From NCBI GenBank assembly GCA_031255415.1, contig JAIRSO010000066.1, positions 24,163-88,162 on the forward strand: a DNA stretch of 64,000 nucleotides, in the 5' to 3' direction. Positions 7,253-17,468 of this stretch are shown here, piece by piece. The notes under the pieces are model-generated. The model did no database searches. It was not told where the DNA came from and saw nothing but the letters and a program-made list of their open reading frames with translations. This stretch comes from Oscillospiraceae bacterium. Its GTDB lineage: Bacteria > Bacillota > Clostridia > Christensenellales > Aristaeellaceae. Made by a program: the position numbers and the translations under genes. Position 1 is the stretch's first letter. Every line of letters begins with the position of its first letter.

Positions 7253-9895
7253 CTATTTGATTTGTATGCCGTAGATCTTCTGCTCTTTAGTGCCCACGAC
7301 GAGCATGTCGCCGTAGACGGCTGGCGTAGCCTCGATGTTGCCTTTGAGCGTGACGTGACCCAGTTCCTCCCCGGTCAGCCCGTCGTAGAGCGCGAGTTTT
7401 CCTTTTGAGTTGCCCTGTATGATCCAGCCCTTGCCGTCCTCGTTATACACGGCTACGGGCGAGCTCCACGAGTATGAACCCAGCGACGCGCGCCAGCGCA
7501 GTTCGCCGCTCTTTTTATCTATAGCCAGCAGCGTGCCGCCGTCCCCGGTGCGCGCAGCCGTGAAGTATACCAGTTCGTCAAGGGAGCCTTTGCCCACGAG
7601 GGGGGAAGCCATTATGCCGCCGGTAATGTTCGCGTTGTAGGTGCAGGGGATCGTGTATTTCCATTCCTCGTCCCCGGTAAGCGCGTTCAGGCGGCGGATC
7701 GTAACGTCGGAGTCGCGCTGGCGGTAAGTCACGGTATTGCCCGTATACAGCGCGGCGCGCCCGTCCTGCTCGATCTCCAGCGCGACGGAAGCCGCCACTT
7801 TGTCCTCCGTATCCACAACCCAAACCGGCTGCATCGAGGACATATCAACGCACTGCACGCGTCCGCCGTTGTCGCCGTAGTACGCGTACTGCCCGTAAAC
7901 GGCGACGCTGGACTCGGTGCCGACCAGCTTGTCGTCCGTGTCGTAACGATAGTTGACGGTGGATGGAGACGCGGTCAAACCGCCGGCGGAATCCAGTCTC
8001 AATCCCAGATCGGTGGTATAGAACAGCCCGTTGCCGCCGGCTGTGATCATCGTGTTGGTAGCGGGGTCGATGACCGCGGAGCCGTTGAACGTGCCGTTGG
8101 TCAGTTTCGCGTTTTTGTTCGATCCGTCGATGAGGAACATCTCGGATTGGTCTATCAGGTTGAACCCGCGCATCCCGATGGGACCGGGGGTATTGTTCAA
8201 AACAGAGATGCCCTGCCCTATCAGCAGGAACGGGTATCCGCTGGGATGCACCACCGCCGATCCCTTGATGGGATAACCGATCCGGATGGGCGGGCGGGTC
8301 TGCTCGCCGTCGTCCAGGTCGTAAAAGTACACGTTGCCGTCGAGCGCGGCGTATATGACTTCCTTGAGCGCGGTCTTGGCCTTCTTCTCCTCGTTGATGT
8401 TCATCATCTCGCGGATGTCGGAGGGCCAGGTGACTATGGCTGCCTGGCCCGTCCAGCCCACGCCGTTGAAGTAGCCCAGGGAGCCTATCGAGTGCTCCCA
8501 GGCGACCGACAGCGCGTTATCCGTTATATCGACCGTACCATACGCGGAGTTCTGGCGGAACGGCCCGCCGCGAAACGTGGACACCCCGCGCAGCACCGTC
8601 CTCCCTCCGACTTTGTTGTAATCCTCCGGCGCGCCCATCTCCACCTTCTTGCCGCGCGAGTAGGTGGGCACTGCCTGGCCTTCGATGAGCACGTCCATTT
8701 CCGCTAAGAATTGATCCGGGGCGGCAGTCTGCGATCCTACAGCTGGCTGCAGTACGAACGGGTTGGGGGTGGCGGTAGGCTCGGGGGTAGGCTCCGGGGT
8801 GGCGGTGGGTTCGGGCGTAGCGGTAGGCTCGGGGGTTGGCTCCGGAGACGGGGTAGGCGCGGGGGTCGGGGTCTCCAGCGGCAGCCCCACCCGGATGTTG
8901 ACGCTGCGGATGCCCGTATCGCTCCACTCGCTGCCTATGCCGGCCTGCGCGCGGATGATCCCGTCGTAAGGCTCGGCGAACGTGACGCTCATCGTCCATG
9001 TGCGAGAGTCGTCATGCTCCAGCCCCTCTCCGGCCTGAACCGCGATCTCCTCGCCGTTCTGGTTCATGAGCCGGACGCACGTCGCGGCCGCGTCGGTGCG
9101 CAGGGTGAACTGCACCGGCTCCGCCGCGTCGGACAGATCCCGCGAGTCGATGAACAGCTCCAGCACGCTGGCGCTGATTCCCTGCGGCTGCTGAAGCGGC
9201 GTGGGCGTTGGATCGGCGGGGTTGCCGCCGTTCCCGTCGGGCTTGACGAGCCTGGAGACGTAGTCCAGCGCGTCGCGCGTGATGAAGGTCACCGCCCTGT
9301 CCTTCCATTCGGGCAGGAAGAACCACACCGCGCCTACGCCGATGACCGCTATCAGCAGCAGTATCAGCAGTCTGGACAGGCATCCGGATCGTCTGCCGCC
9401 GCGATCCGGGCGCGTGTCGGGGCTCTCGTCGCGGATTGGATCGGCGTCGTCCGCGTCGAGTCCGCGCGATTGCTGAGCCTGTCCACGCTCGTAGTACGCG
9501 TTCGGGTCGCGCTCGCGCAGAGGCCGGGGCGGCCTCACGGACGGCGCGGAACGCTGGCGCTGGAGTCCGCGCTCCTCGCCGCGATCCCGCGCGTAATCGT
9601 CCGGCGGCTGGTACGGGCGGCGCGGCTGGGCGGCGGGAGGCGCGTAAGAGGACGCGCCACGCGACTTCATTTCGCGGGCATAGGAGTCCGCGGCGGCGGT
9701 ACGCCTAGGCTCGCGCGCTGGAGAGGCGTCTTCCTCCCCGCGCAGGCGGAGCGCCTGGGTGCGTCTGCGCCTGGGCGTATCCACAGGCGTGTATACGCGC
9801 GTCTCCTCGGATTCGCCGGTCTCGTAGCGCGGAGCCGGCGCGGTCGATACGCCGGATCTGCCGACCGGCTTTTTGCTGCGCGAATCGCTGTTCAA
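7253..9895 (-). CDS. Membrane-anchored PQQ-type beta-propeller protein
   Basis: 880 residues in three parts. An Arg/Pro-rich disordered cytoplasmic region (about 1-170) is followed by one membrane helix (RLLILLLIAVIGVGAVWFF). An extracytoplasmic region then holds a PTPEPTATPEP linker near residues 345-385 and a C-terminal PQQ-like propeller (about 420-880), with repeats such as LLAIDKKSGELRWRASLG and LALYDGLTGEELGHV. No PQQ-binding dehydrogenase motif was seen, so a scaffold or ligand-binding role is more likely than catalysis. The TTG start is preceded by GAGGTG and a good promoter. Function unknown. Confidence 0.85.
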   Translation of the reverse strand: MNSDSRSKKPVGRSGVSTAPAPRYETGESEETRVYTPVDTPRRRRTQALRLRGEEDASPAREPRRTAAADSYAREMKSRGASSYAPPAAQPRRPYQPPDDYARDRGEERGLQRQRSAPSVRPPRPLRERDPNAYYERGQAQQSRGLDADDADPIRDESPDTRPDRGGRRSGCLSRLLILLLIAVIGVGAVWFFLPEWKDRAVTFITRDALDYVSRLVKPDGNGGNPADPTPTPLQQPQGISASVLELFIDSRDLSDAAEPVQFTLRTDAAATCVRLMNQNGEEIAVQAGEGLEHDDSRTWTMSVTFAEPYDGIIRAQAGIGSEWSDTGIRSVNIRVGLPLETPTPAPTPSPEPTPEPTATPEPTATPEPTPEPTATPNPFVLQPAVGSQTAAPDQFLAEMDVLIEGQAVPTYSRGKKVEMGAPEDYNKVGGRTVLRGVSTFRGGPFRQNSAYGTVDITDNALSVAWEHSIGSLGYFNGVGWTGQAAIVTWPSDIREMMNINEEKKAKTALKEVIYAALDGNVYFYDLDDGEQTRPPIRIGYPIKGSAVVHPSGYPFLLIGQGISVLNNTPGPIGMRGFNLIDQSEMFLIDGSNKNAKLTNGTFNGSAVIDPATNTMITAGGNGLFYTTDLGLRLDSAGGLTASPSTVNYRYDTDDKLVGTESSVAVYGQYAYYGDNGGRVQCVDMSSMQPVWVVDTEDKVAASVALEIEQDGRAALYTGNTVTYRQRDSDVTIRRLNALTGDEEWKYTIPCTYNANITGGIMASPLVGKGSLDELVYFTAARTGDGGTLLAIDKKSGELRWRASLGSYSWSSPVAVYNEDGKGWIIQGNSKGKLALYDGLTGEELGHVTLKGNIEATPAVYGDMLVVGTKEQKIYGIQIK

Positions 9896-9919
9896 TCAGG
9901 GACACCTCGTTTCGACCGT

Positions 9920-9948
9920 ATTATACATAATCCCAACGATTGAAACAA
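9920..9948 (-). promoter_or_regulatory. Promoter of the propeller gene
   Basis: On the minus strand TTGTTT (9943-9948) and TATAAT (9920-9925) are separated by 17 bp. They lie 25 bp before the TTG start at 9895, a good housekeeping-sigma match. Confidence 0.7.
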
Positions 9949-10144
9949 GGGTATTGATCCTCTTTTTTGCGCGAGTAAAAAAATACCTTCCGCTTTCGAT
10001 ATTATTCGCCATCGCGCGGCGCGTCCGCGCGTCTTTGAGCCCGTCCGGGACGTAAAAACATGCTGGAAAAAGCTCCGGCGTTGTGGTAGAATAATCAAGC
10101 CGCGTTTTGAGAAGGTTACGCGCGCGGCGGGGAGCGGTGGACTG

Positions 10145-11227
10145 ATGAGCGCAACGGCTAACATTATCGCCCTGAACGAGCTGCTGGATCAGCTGGCGGA
10201 GATAGGGCTGGACGGCGCGATACTGCATAAACGGGAGAATATCCGCTACTTCAGCGGATTTACGGGAGAGGGGCTGCTGCTGGTCGCGCGAGGGAAGCGC
10301 GCGATCGTGACTGACTTCCGCTACATCGAACAGGCGGGACTCCAGGCTCCCGATTGGATCGCCGCGTCCGTCGCGCCGGAGCGGAGCCATATCGCAACCG
10401 CGTTCGCTCTGCTCAGCGGCGAGAAGCGGCTCGCGTTCGAGGACGACTACGTGTCCGTCGCGGCTATGAGGAAAATCAACCAGGAAATGCCGGGCATAAC
10501 GTTTACGCCTATCGAGCGCCGGCCGGAGAAACTGCGCGAGATCAAAACCCCCGTCGAGATCGAGAACATCGCCAAGGCGTGCGCGATAGCGTGCGCCGCG
10601 CTCGAATCGATACTGGGCGAGATCAAGCCGGGGCGCACGGAGCGAGAGATCGTCTGGACGCTGGAGCGAGCGATGCTCGAGCGCGGCGCGGAGAAACCGT
10701 CGTTTGAGACGATCGCAGCGTCCGGCCCGAACGGCTCTTTGCCGCACGCCGTGCCAACCGACCGCAGGCTGGAGAAGGGCGACTTCCTCACGCTGGATTT
10801 CGGCGCGATGTACAACGGCTACTGCGCGGACGTGACGCGCACCCTCGCGATAGGCGCGCCGTCCGCCGATAAGCGCAAGGTATACGAAACCGTGCTGTCC
10901 GCGCAGCTTATCGCGTTGGACGCGATAAAACCGGGCAGACTATGCACGGAGATAGACTCCGCGGCCAGAGACTATATCTACGCGGCTGGTTATGAGGGGA
11001 TGTTCGGGCACGGGCTGGGGCACTCGCTGGGGCTTAGGATCCACGAGGATCCCAGGTTCAGCCAGGCGGCGGGGGACGCGGTTGTGAAGGTCGGGCACGT
11101 GATGACGGTCGAGCCTGGGATATACCGCCCCGGCACGGACGGAGTTAGGATCGAGGACACGGTAAAGATCACCGAGAACGGCGCGGTGCGCCTTACGAAT
11201 ATGTCCAAGGAACTGATCACGCTGTAA
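10145..11227 (+). CDS. M24 family Xaa-Pro aminopeptidase
   Basis: A 360-residue peptidase with a creatinase-like N-terminal domain (about 1-130) and an M24 pita-bread catalytic domain. The five metal ligands are visible: Asp in LDFGAMYNG and in CADVTRT, His in GHGLGHSLG, Glu in TVEPGIY and Glu in RIEDTV. The family removes N-terminal residues preceding proline in the cytosol. The gene is followed 50 bp later by efp, the usual Firmicutes pair, so cotranscription is likely. A weak -10 (TAGAAT, 10087-10092) lies upstream. Confidence 0.93.
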   Translation: MSATANIIALNELLDQLAEIGLDGAILHKRENIRYFSGFTGEGLLLVARGKRAIVTDFRYIEQAGLQAPDWIAASVAPERSHIATAFALLSGEKRLAFEDDYVSVAAMRKINQEMPGITFTPIERRPEKLREIKTPVEIENIAKACAIACAALESILGEIKPGRTEREIVWTLERAMLERGAEKPSFETIAASGPNGSLPHAVPTDRRLEKGDFLTLDFGAMYNGYCADVTRTLAIGAPSADKRKVYETVLSAQLIALDAIKPGRLCTEIDSAARDYIYAAGYEGMFGHGLGHSLGLRIHEDPRFSQAAGDAVVKVGHVMTVEPGIYRPGTDGVRIEDTVKITENGAVRLTNMSKELITL

Positions 11228-11277
11228 CGCCGCGGCAATGGCGCGCGCGTAAGAAGGATTGACGGGGAGGCTGATTT

Positions 11278-11835
11278 ATGCTCACGGCGGGCGAGTTTCG
11301 CAAGGGGATAACGGTGGAGTGGGACGGCGGCGTGTGGAATATCGTGGAGTTCCAGCACGTCAAGCCGGGCAAGGGCGCGGCGTTCGTGCGCACGAAGATC
11401 AAGAACGTCATGACCGGGGCGGTGGTTGAGCGCTCGTTCAACCCGACCGACAAGATGCCGCGCGCGATCATCGAGACCAAGAAGATGCAGTACCTGTACA
11501 ACGATGGGGAGTTGTACTACTTCATGGACGTGGAGACGTTCGAACAGGAGCCGCTAAGCCGCGATCAGGTCGAGGACGCGATCCAGTTCGTCAAGGAGAA
11601 TACGGCGGTGGACGTGCGCTACTTCAAGGGCAAGGCGTTCTCCGTGGAACCGCCCAACTTCGTCGAGCTTGAGGTCACGCAGACCGAACCGGGATTCAAG
11701 GGCGACACAGCCAGCAATACCACCAAGCCCGCGACCGTCGAGACGGGATTCCAACTATCGGTGCCGCTGTTCATCAACCAGGGCGAGATGATCCGCATCG
11801 ACACACGCACGGGCGAATACATGGAGCGCGCGTAA
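11278..11835 (+). CDS. efp: Translation elongation factor P
   Basis: 185 residues with the KOW-like N-terminal domain and two OB domains, the normal EF-P length. The tip loop that enters the ribosome is VKPGKGAAF, with Lys at the modification position. The protein relieves ribosome stalling at polyproline stretches, and several Pro-rich proteins are encoded in this window. The ATG follows GGGGAGG. It sits between the M24 peptidase and a CD1247-type gene, in one plus-strand transcription unit. Confidence 0.97.
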   Translation: MLTAGEFRKGITVEWDGGVWNIVEFQHVKPGKGAAFVRTKIKNVMTGAVVERSFNPTDKMPRAIIETKKMQYLYNDGELYYFMDVETFEQEPLSRDQVEDAIQFVKENTAVDVRYFKGKAFSVEPPNFVELEVTQTEPGFKGDTASNTTKPATVETGFQLSVPLFINQGEMIRIDTRTGEYMERA

Positions 11836-11844
11836 GGGGGCAGC

Positions 11845-12282
11845 ATGCAGGTAATATCCGACCGGGTCGCGTATCTGAAGGGGCTTGCCGAGGGTCTGGA
11901 CGTAGGCGAGGAGTCCAAGGAAGGGCGGCTGATAAGCGCGATCATCGACGTGCTGGGCGACGTAGCCAGGGCGCTGTCGGAGCTTACGCTCAAGCACAGC
12001 GAGCTGGACGAGTACGTCGAGAGCATCGACGAGGATCTGGCGGAACTGGAAGAGGTTCTGCTGGACGACGAGAGCGGCGAGGACGACGAGGAAGAGGACG
12101 ACGAGGAAGACGACGACGACGAAGGCTACGACGGGCTGATCGAGTACGACTGCCCGCACTGCGGGCACACGGTGTATTTCGACGCTGAGACGTTCGATAT
12201 GCAGCAGGACAACGTCTGCCCGAACTGCGGCAAATCCATATTCACGCCGGAGAACGGCGCCAATCCTGAACCGAAGGGATGA
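11845..12282 (+). CDS. CD1247 N-terminal domain protein with zinc ribbon
   Basis: 145 residues. The N-terminal helical domain (QVISDRVAYLKGLAEGL) matches the CD1247-type domain found beside efp in Clostridia. A very acidic Asp/Glu stretch follows near residues 68-95. The C-terminus is a zinc ribbon with two CxxC pairs (CPHCGHTVYF and CPNCGKSIF). The gene begins 9 bp after efp and ends 9 bp before glyQS, so it belongs to that operon. Function unknown; the acidic linker and ribbon suggest binding to a nucleic acid or basic partner. Confidence 0.85.
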   Translation: MQVISDRVAYLKGLAEGLDVGEESKEGRLISAIIDVLGDVARALSELTLKHSELDEYVESIDEDLAELEEVLLDDESGEDDEEEDDEEDDDDEGYDGLIEYDCPHCGHTVYFDAETFDMQQDNVCPNCGKSIFTPENGANPEPKG

Positions 12283-12291
12283 AACGAGCGT

Positions 12292-13677
12292 ATGCAACTG
12301 ACGATGGATAAACTCGTCGCGCTGTGCAAGAACCGCGGCTTCGTGTTCCCCGGCTCCGAGATATACGGCGGGCTAGCCAATACGTGGGATTACGGCCCGC
12401 TGGGCGCGGCGCTCAAGAACAACATAAGGCGCGCGTGGCAGCGCAAGTTCGTGCTGGAAAGCCCAACCAACGTCGGGCTTGACAGCGCGATACTGATGAA
12501 CCGCAGGGTATGGGTCGCGTCGGGGCACGTGGGGAACTTCAACGATCCGCTTATGGATTGCAAGGCGTGCAAAGCGCGCTTCCGCGCCGATAAGCTGATC
12601 GAGGAGTATACCGCAGCCAAGGGCGGATCGGTACAGGCGGACGGCTGGACCAACGAGAGGCTGGAGCGGTTCATCAAGGACGAGGGTATCCCCTGCCCCG
12701 CGTGCGGCAAGAGCGACTTTACCGGCATACGCAAGTTTAATATGATGTTCAAGACGTTCCAGGGCGTGACGGAGGACGGCGCGGCGGAGTTATACCTGCG
12801 TCCCGAAACGGCGCAGGGGATATTCGTTAACTTTAAGAACACCCTGCGCTCGACGCGGCGCAAGCTGCCCATGGGCATAGCGCAGATAGGCAAGGTGTTC
12901 CGCAACGAGATCACGCCGGGGAACTTCATATTCAGGACGCGCGAGTTCGAGCAGATGGAGCTGGAATTCTTCTGTAAGCCGGGCGAAGATCTGGAATGGT
13001 TCCAATACTGGAGGGAATTCTGCCGGGGTTGGCTGCTCAAACTGGGTATAAAAGAGGAGAACCTGAGGCTTCGCGATCACGACAAGGAGGAGTTGTCGCA
13101 TTACTCCAAGGCGACGACGGACTTCGAGTATAGATTCCCGTTCGGGTGGGGCGAGCTGTGGGGCGTCGCGGACAGGACGGATTTCGATCTGAAGGCGCAT
13201 CAGGCGGAGTCCGGCGAGAACATGGAGTATCTGGATCCGGTCTCGGGCGAGAGGTATGTGCCCTACTGCGTGGAGCCGTCGATGAGCGTTGAAAGGGCGG
13301 CGCTGGCGTTCCTGTGCGACGCGTATGACGAGGAAACGCTGGAGGGGAACGATAGCAGGGTGGTATTGCGTCTGCATCCGGCGATAGCGCCGTTCGCTGC
13401 GTGCGTGCTGCCGCTTCAGAAGAATAAGCTGGGCGCGCTGGCGACGGAAATATATAACGGGCTGTGCAAGCGTTTCGCGTGCGATTACGACGAGACGGGA
13501 TCGATAGGCAAGCGTTACCGCAGGCAGGACGAGATCGGCACGCCGTACTGCGTGACGGTGGATTTCGATACGGCGGAGCAAGGCGTGGTTACGGTCCGCG
13601 ACCGCGATACGATGCGGCAGGTGAAGCTCAAGACGGAGGATGTGCCCGCTTACATCGAGGCGGGGATGGAGTTTTAA
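12292..13677 (+). CDS. glyQS: Glycine--tRNA ligase, single-chain dimeric type
   Basis: 461 residues, class II. Motif 1 region: [16 protein letters not shown]. Motif 2: [35 protein letters not shown] element lies near residue 140 in the insertion domain. The C-terminal anticodon-binding domain is present. This is the alpha2 form, not the two-subunit GlyQ/GlyS form. No T-box lies in the 9-bp gap upstream, so expression is driven from the peptidase-efp promoter. A terminator follows the stop codon directly. Confidence 0.96.
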   Translation: MQLTMDKLVALCKNRGFVFPGSEIYGGLANTWDYGPLGAALKNNIRRAWQRKFVLESPTNVGLDSAILMNRRVWVASGHVGNFNDPLMDCKACKARFRADKLIEEYTAAKGGSVQADGWTNERLERFIKDEGIPCPACGKSDFTGIRKFNMMFKTFQGVTEDGAAELYLRPETAQGIFVNFKNTLRSTRRKLPMGIAQIGKVFRNEITPGNFIFRTREFEQMELEFFCKPGEDLEWFQYWREFCRGWLLKLGIKEENLRLRDHDKEELSHYSKATTDFEYRFPFGWGELWGVADRTDFDLKAHQAESGENMEYLDPVSGERYVPYCVEPSMSVERAALAFLCDAYDEETLEGNDSRVVLRLHPAIAPFAACVLPLQKNKLGALATEIYNGLCKRFACDYDETGSIGKRYRRQDEIGTPYCVTVDFDTAEQGVVTVRDRDTMRQVKLKTEDVPAYIEAGMEF

Positions 13678-13710
13678 GGGGGGGACGCCATTATCCTCCC
13701 CCTTGTTTTT
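13676..13710 (+). terminator. Intrinsic terminator after glyQS
   Basis: AAGGGGG (13676-13682) pairs with CCCCCTT (13698-13704), followed by G and TTTTT. The first bases are the glyQS stop codon. Confidence 0.85.
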
Positions 13711-13778
13711 CGCAGCGCGGATATGCCGCGCAGGCTCGCGCATAGACTATCCCAACGAATGGTATCGGAGGGATGGTC

Positions 13779-15092
13779 ATGCAATCATCAGCGGCGGACG
13801 GTGCGGTCAGGTTCAGTATAGTTATACCGGTATACAATGTCACGATGTTTATCGAACGATGCGTCCAGTCGGTGGTCGATCAGATGGGCGCGGACGACGA
13901 AGTAATCCTTGTGGACGACGGCAGTACGGACAACAGCGGGCAGTTGTGCGATTGGTTCAATAAATGCTACGGCGACAGCGTCAAGGTTGTTCATCAGGAG
14001 AACAAGGGACTCAGCGAGGCGCGCAATACCGGTATCCGCGAAGCGTCCGGCGAGTACGCCGTGTTCCTGGACAGCGACGACTGGCTCATCCGGGGCGCGC
14101 TGGCGCAGGCCAGAGCCATACTAACCCAGCGCCGCGCGGACGTGCTCATCGGCAAGTTCCGCGCGTACCATATGCCGCCCAAGGACAGCGTTATCAACGA
14201 TCCGACCGACTTTGTCAAACAGCTGGGCGGAGACGAGCTGGATACCGAAAAAGTCCGGCGCGGCATATTCGAGAACAATATGGTGTTCACGGCCTGGCGC
14301 AACATCGTAAGCCTGGATTTCATCAAACGAAACGCGCTGATGTTCGAGCCGGGCATTCTGCATGAGGACGAGGAATGGTGCCCCCGGCTGTTCACGGCGG
14401 CGCGGTCGTTCGCGTTCAATCCCAGGCCGTTCTACGCGTATCGGCTTAGGGAGGGCAGCATCGTTTATACAAAGTCATGGCGCAAGACGCTGGGCTTGTT
14501 CGCCGCCGCGCAGACGGTTAGCGGACTGATGAAACAGTATCGCGAGTTGGGCGCGGGGTTGGCGCGCAAGTATAGCGAGCTAGCCGGACGCGCGCTGCAG
14601 ACCCTGCCGCAGTTCGACGACGAAAACCGCGCTCTCCTGTTCGAGGCGCTGCCGCGATACCCCGCCGTGTCGCGGTACATATTGCTGCTTAAGAGCAAGC
14701 TCGATAAACAGACGATCGCGGACGCGGCGGGCGAAACGGAGCGTCCGCTGGATATGTCGGTCATGGCTAGCGACGACGGCGATATGCTGGCGAAGCTGGC
14801 GATAGAGGCTTATCAAACGATGACGCGCGGCGCTCGGGAAGCGGCGGTCAGGCGCGCCGCCGCTCCGGATCGGCAAGCGGGCCGCGCCGGGGTATCAGCC
14901 ATGCCCAACCGCCGCGCGTTGATCGAATCGATGGAAAGGATGATGCGCCAGGCGCGCGTGCCGTCGCTGTCGAACGCGCAGCCCGCGCCCGGCGCGGACG
15001 GATCGCCGCGGCTCAACGCTCGGGATAATACTCGTCCAGCGTCCGCTCCGCAATCCGAACCCAATCTATCAGGTTCCCCGGCTTGTAACTGA
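13779..15092 (+). CDS. Family 2 glycosyltransferase
   Basis: A GT-A fold glycosyltransferase of 437 residues. It shows the N-terminal FSIVIPVYNV strand, VDDGSTDNSG (nucleotide-sugar binding) and FLDSDDWL (metal-binding DxD). ENKGLSEARNTGI is also typical of GT2. It probably transfers a sugar to a cell-surface polymer; acceptor unknown. The ATG at 13779 is favoured over the one at 13773, which touches the GGAGGG Shine-Dalgarno. The last ~80 residues are low-complexity (Arg/Ala/Pro/Ser) and run 80 bp into the 3' end of the convergent URO-D-like gene. Confidence 0.88.
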   Translation: MQSSAADGAVRFSIVIPVYNVTMFIERCVQSVVDQMGADDEVILVDDGSTDNSGQLCDWFNKCYGDSVKVVHQENKGLSEARNTGIREASGEYAVFLDSDDWLIRGALAQARAILTQRRADVLIGKFRAYHMPPKDSVINDPTDFVKQLGGDELDTEKVRRGIFENNMVFTAWRNIVSLDFIKRNALMFEPGILHEDEEWCPRLFTAARSFAFNPRPFYAYRLREGSIVYTKSWRKTLGLFAAAQTVSGLMKQYRELGAGLARKYSELAGRALQTLPQFDDENRALLFEALPRYPAVSRYILLLKSKLDKQTIADAAGETERPLDMSVMASDDGDMLAKLAIEAYQTMTRGAREAAVRRAAAPDRQAGRAGVSAMPNRRALIESMERMMRQARVPSLSNAQPAPGADGSPRLNARDNTRPASAPQSEPNLSGSPACN

Positions 15093-16263
15093 CCGTGCTG
15101 ATATCCTTCAGCACGAACTCATACGGGCATCCGTTCTCTTTGCACGCCTCGACGGTTTCGACGACGTCCGCGCGGATCGCGGCGTGATCCAGCGTTCCGG
15201 CGACAAGCGCGGGGTTGGGTTTGCGGGCGAATACATAATCCCCGCCGATCTGCTCCGCGCTTGAGCGCACGTTCGCCCACGGGCTTACGCCTATCTTGCG
15301 CAGGTTGCGCGTTCTTTTCAGGTATGGGATAACCCTGTCCAGAGGCTCGCAGCAGCCGTAGTATGATAGACCGCACATCTCCATCAGCGGACGCATATAG
15401 GCTATGTCGAACTCCTCCTGCATGGCGGGCGACGCGGCTGCGAACAACTGCGCCATGCCCCGGAACCATACGTCTTTCAGCCGAAGCGGACCGCCGTCCC
15501 AATCCGGCGCGGGCAGCTCGTCCGTGAACGGAGGCGTGCAGTGCAGGCTGGGCTGCTCGGTGGTCAGCAGGTTCAGTTTCTCCATCTGCTCAAGCCGCGC
15601 CAATCCTATCCGCGTAAACTTCTTGACGATATGGTGTATGAACTCCGGACGCTCCGCCATGTCGATCAAGCAGTTCTCGACCCCGCGCAGCCTGCCGATA
15701 ATATCCCACGGCGCGTAGTATATCTGATGCCCGCGCAGCCTTACGGGAAGGATATCGCCGAAAATTTCCTCCGCTTGCGCGACTGCGCGCGCGTCCTGAT
15801 CGGGATCGGCGCGGAGCGCGGGTATCTTCAGCGCGTCAACCTTCTCCGGCGTGTCGAGCTGGTCTATGTAGCGGTGGGATATGATGTTGTTGGATTGATC
15901 GGTCGCGAGAACGTCCTCTTGCACGTCCAGGCCGATCCCGCTGTCCGTATACGCCTTGTCGATGTAATAATATGGAGGCACGACCATATCCGCCTGGAAA
16001 TAATCCCATCTCATCAGCGTGCGGCGGAATCCCGTCTCGATCGCGCGCGCGTCCTCCGTCTCGCATCGCGGGGTAAGCAGCCCGTCGAAATCCATCTCGT
16101 GCCAGGGTATCTCGTCCAGCCAGACCAGGGGGCGGACGGGCTTTAGCGAGTGCGTGTCTTTGGCGCGCGCCACGCGCTCGGCGTTCGAGGGCGACGCGGC
16201 GATTTCCGCGATTCGTTTGGCTAACCCGCGCAGTACCGCGCGGTCGTTCGCGCTTATGTTCAT
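15013..16263 (-). CDS. Uroporphyrinogen decarboxylase-like / cobamide methyltransferase-like protein
   Basis: 416 residues from the ATG at 16263, which follows GGGAGG by about 10 nt. An ATG at 16290 that overlaps the previous stop is the alternative. The barrel resembles the URO-D superfamily used for corrinoid methyl transfer (MtaA/CmuA-like): HEMDFDGLLTPRCE, YYGCCEPLDRVIPYL and KIGVSPWANV are features of this Clostridia-rich branch. No corrinoid protein or heme genes are nearby, so heme synthesis is unlikely. The C-terminal codons overlap the convergent glycosyltransferase gene by 80 bp. Confidence 0.75.
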   Translation of the reverse strand: MNISANDRAVLRGLAKRIAEIAASPSNAERVARAKDTHSLKPVRPLVWLDEIPWHEMDFDGLLTPRCETEDARAIETGFRRTLMRWDYFQADMVVPPYYYIDKAYTDSGIGLDVQEDVLATDQSNNIISHRYIDQLDTPEKVDALKIPALRADPDQDARAVAQAEEIFGDILPVRLRGHQIYYAPWDIIGRLRGVENCLIDMAERPEFIHHIVKKFTRIGLARLEQMEKLNLLTTEQPSLHCTPPFTDELPAPDWDGGPLRLKDVWFRGMAQLFAAASPAMQEEFDIAYMRPLMEMCGLSYYGCCEPLDRVIPYLKRTRNLRKIGVSPWANVRSSAEQIGGDYVFARKPNPALVAGTLDHAAIRADVVETVEACKENGCPYEFVLKDISTVSYKPGNLIDWVRIAERTLDEYYPER

Positions 16264-16286
16264 TGGATGATACCTCCCGATGACAC

Positions 16287-17468
16287 TCATCCCTGTTTGG
16301 ATATCTGCGTTATCCAGAATTTCAGGTACTCTGTTTCCCTCGCGCCCATCAGGACGGGGTGATCGCGTCCGGCTCCGCGTTTCTCCAGCACGCGCATGGT
16401 TCGTTTCGCGTCCCTTGCCGCCGCGTGGAGCATCGCGCCGAACTCGTCCGCGGACACGTGTTGCGAGCACGAGCACGTGATCAATATGCCGCCGTCCGCC
16501 AGCAGTTTCATCGCGCGCAGGTTGATCTCCTTGTATCCGCGCAGAGCGGAGTCCAGCGCCGCGCGGGATTTCGTGAACGCCGGGGGATCCAGTATGATTA
16601 CTTCGAGCGCGCCGGACTGCCTCGCGCGCAGATAATCGAACGCGTTCGCCGCCTCGAACCGAACCCGATCCTCCACCCCGTTAAGCCTCGCGTTCTCGCG
16701 CGCGAGATCCAGCGCCTCCCGCGATACGTCCACGCCCATGACCTCCGCCGCGCCATACCTCGCCGCGTGGATCGCGAACGAGCCTGTATGCGTGAAGCAG
16801 TCCAATACCCGCGCGCCGCCCACGTATGGCGCGATGGACGCGCGGTTCTCCTTCTGATCCAGGAAGTAGCCTGTCTTTTGTCCGTTCTTCACGTCGGCGA
16901 GCATGTTAAGGCCGTTCTCGCTGAACCTAACCGTATCGGGCACGCTGCCGCTTAGGATGGCGGACGTCATCGGCAATCCTTCCAGCGCGCGAACGGGCGC
17001 GTCGCTGCGTTCCCATACGTTCGCGACTCCGGTCTGGTCGATCAACGCGGCTGTGATCCAACCTTTATACGGCTCAATGCCTAGCGCCAGCGACTGCACC
17101 GCGATAACCTCGCCAAATCGATCGGCGATGAACGCGGGCAGGCCGTCCGACTCGGCGAACACCAGCCTGCACGCGTCGAAGCCGGAGAAGCGTCTGCGCA
17201 GGGACACCGCGCGCTCGACCCTTTTTTGGAAAAACCGTTCGTCTATCGGCTCGTCCTCGCGCGATAGCACCCTCAGCGCGATTTGCGAGGCGGGGTTGTA
17301 CATGGCGCGCGCGAGGAATCTACCGTTAGACGCGCGGACTTCGGCTAGCGGCGCCGCGGCGCTCCAGTCTGAATCGCGGGCGGTGGCGGCGATATCGCTG
17401 CGGAATACCCAGGGGTGTCCGCCCTGGACGCGTTTTTCTTTGCCGGGGGCTAGAGTGGCGGTCAGCAT
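16287..17468 (-). CDS. RlmI-like class I SAM-dependent rRNA methyltransferase
   Basis: 393 residues with an N-terminal PUA domain (starting KRVQGGHPWVFRSDI) and a C-terminal Rossmann methyltransferase. The SAM-binding strand is VLDCFTHTGSFAIHAA and the catalytic motif is LDPPAFTKS. A conserved CSCSQHV follows, as in 23S rRNA m5C methyltransferases of the YccW/RlmI group. ATG at 17468 has AAGGAG about 11 nt upstream. It ends next to the URO-D-like gene in the same direction, so the two are probably cotranscribed. Confidence 0.9.
   Translation of the reverse strand: MLTATLAPGKEKRVQGGHPWVFRSDIAATARDSDWSAAAPLAEVRASNGRFLARAMYNPASQIALRVLSREDEPIDERFFQKRVERAVSLRRRFSGFDACRLVFAESDGLPAFIADRFGEVIAVQSLALGIEPYKGWITAALIDQTGVANVWERSDAPVRALEGLPMTSAILSGSVPDTVRFSENGLNMLADVKNGQKTGYFLDQKENRASIAPYVGGARVLDCFTHTGSFAIHAARYGAAEVMGVDVSREALDLARENARLNGVEDRVRFEAANAFDYLRARQSGALEVIILDPPAFTKSRAALDSALRGYKEINLRAMKLLADGGILITCSCSQHVSADEFGAMLHAAARDAKRTMRVLEKRGAGRDHPVLMGARETEYLKFWITQISKQG

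Noticed and set aside
8711-9943. 410-codon plus-strand ORF opposite the propeller gene
   Set aside because: Arg/Gly-rich antisense translation of a GC-rich gene; no start signal or motif.
16264-16476. Longer start for the URO-D-like gene
   Set aside because: It lies mostly inside the RlmI-like gene, and the family-like sequence and ribosome site begin at 16263.
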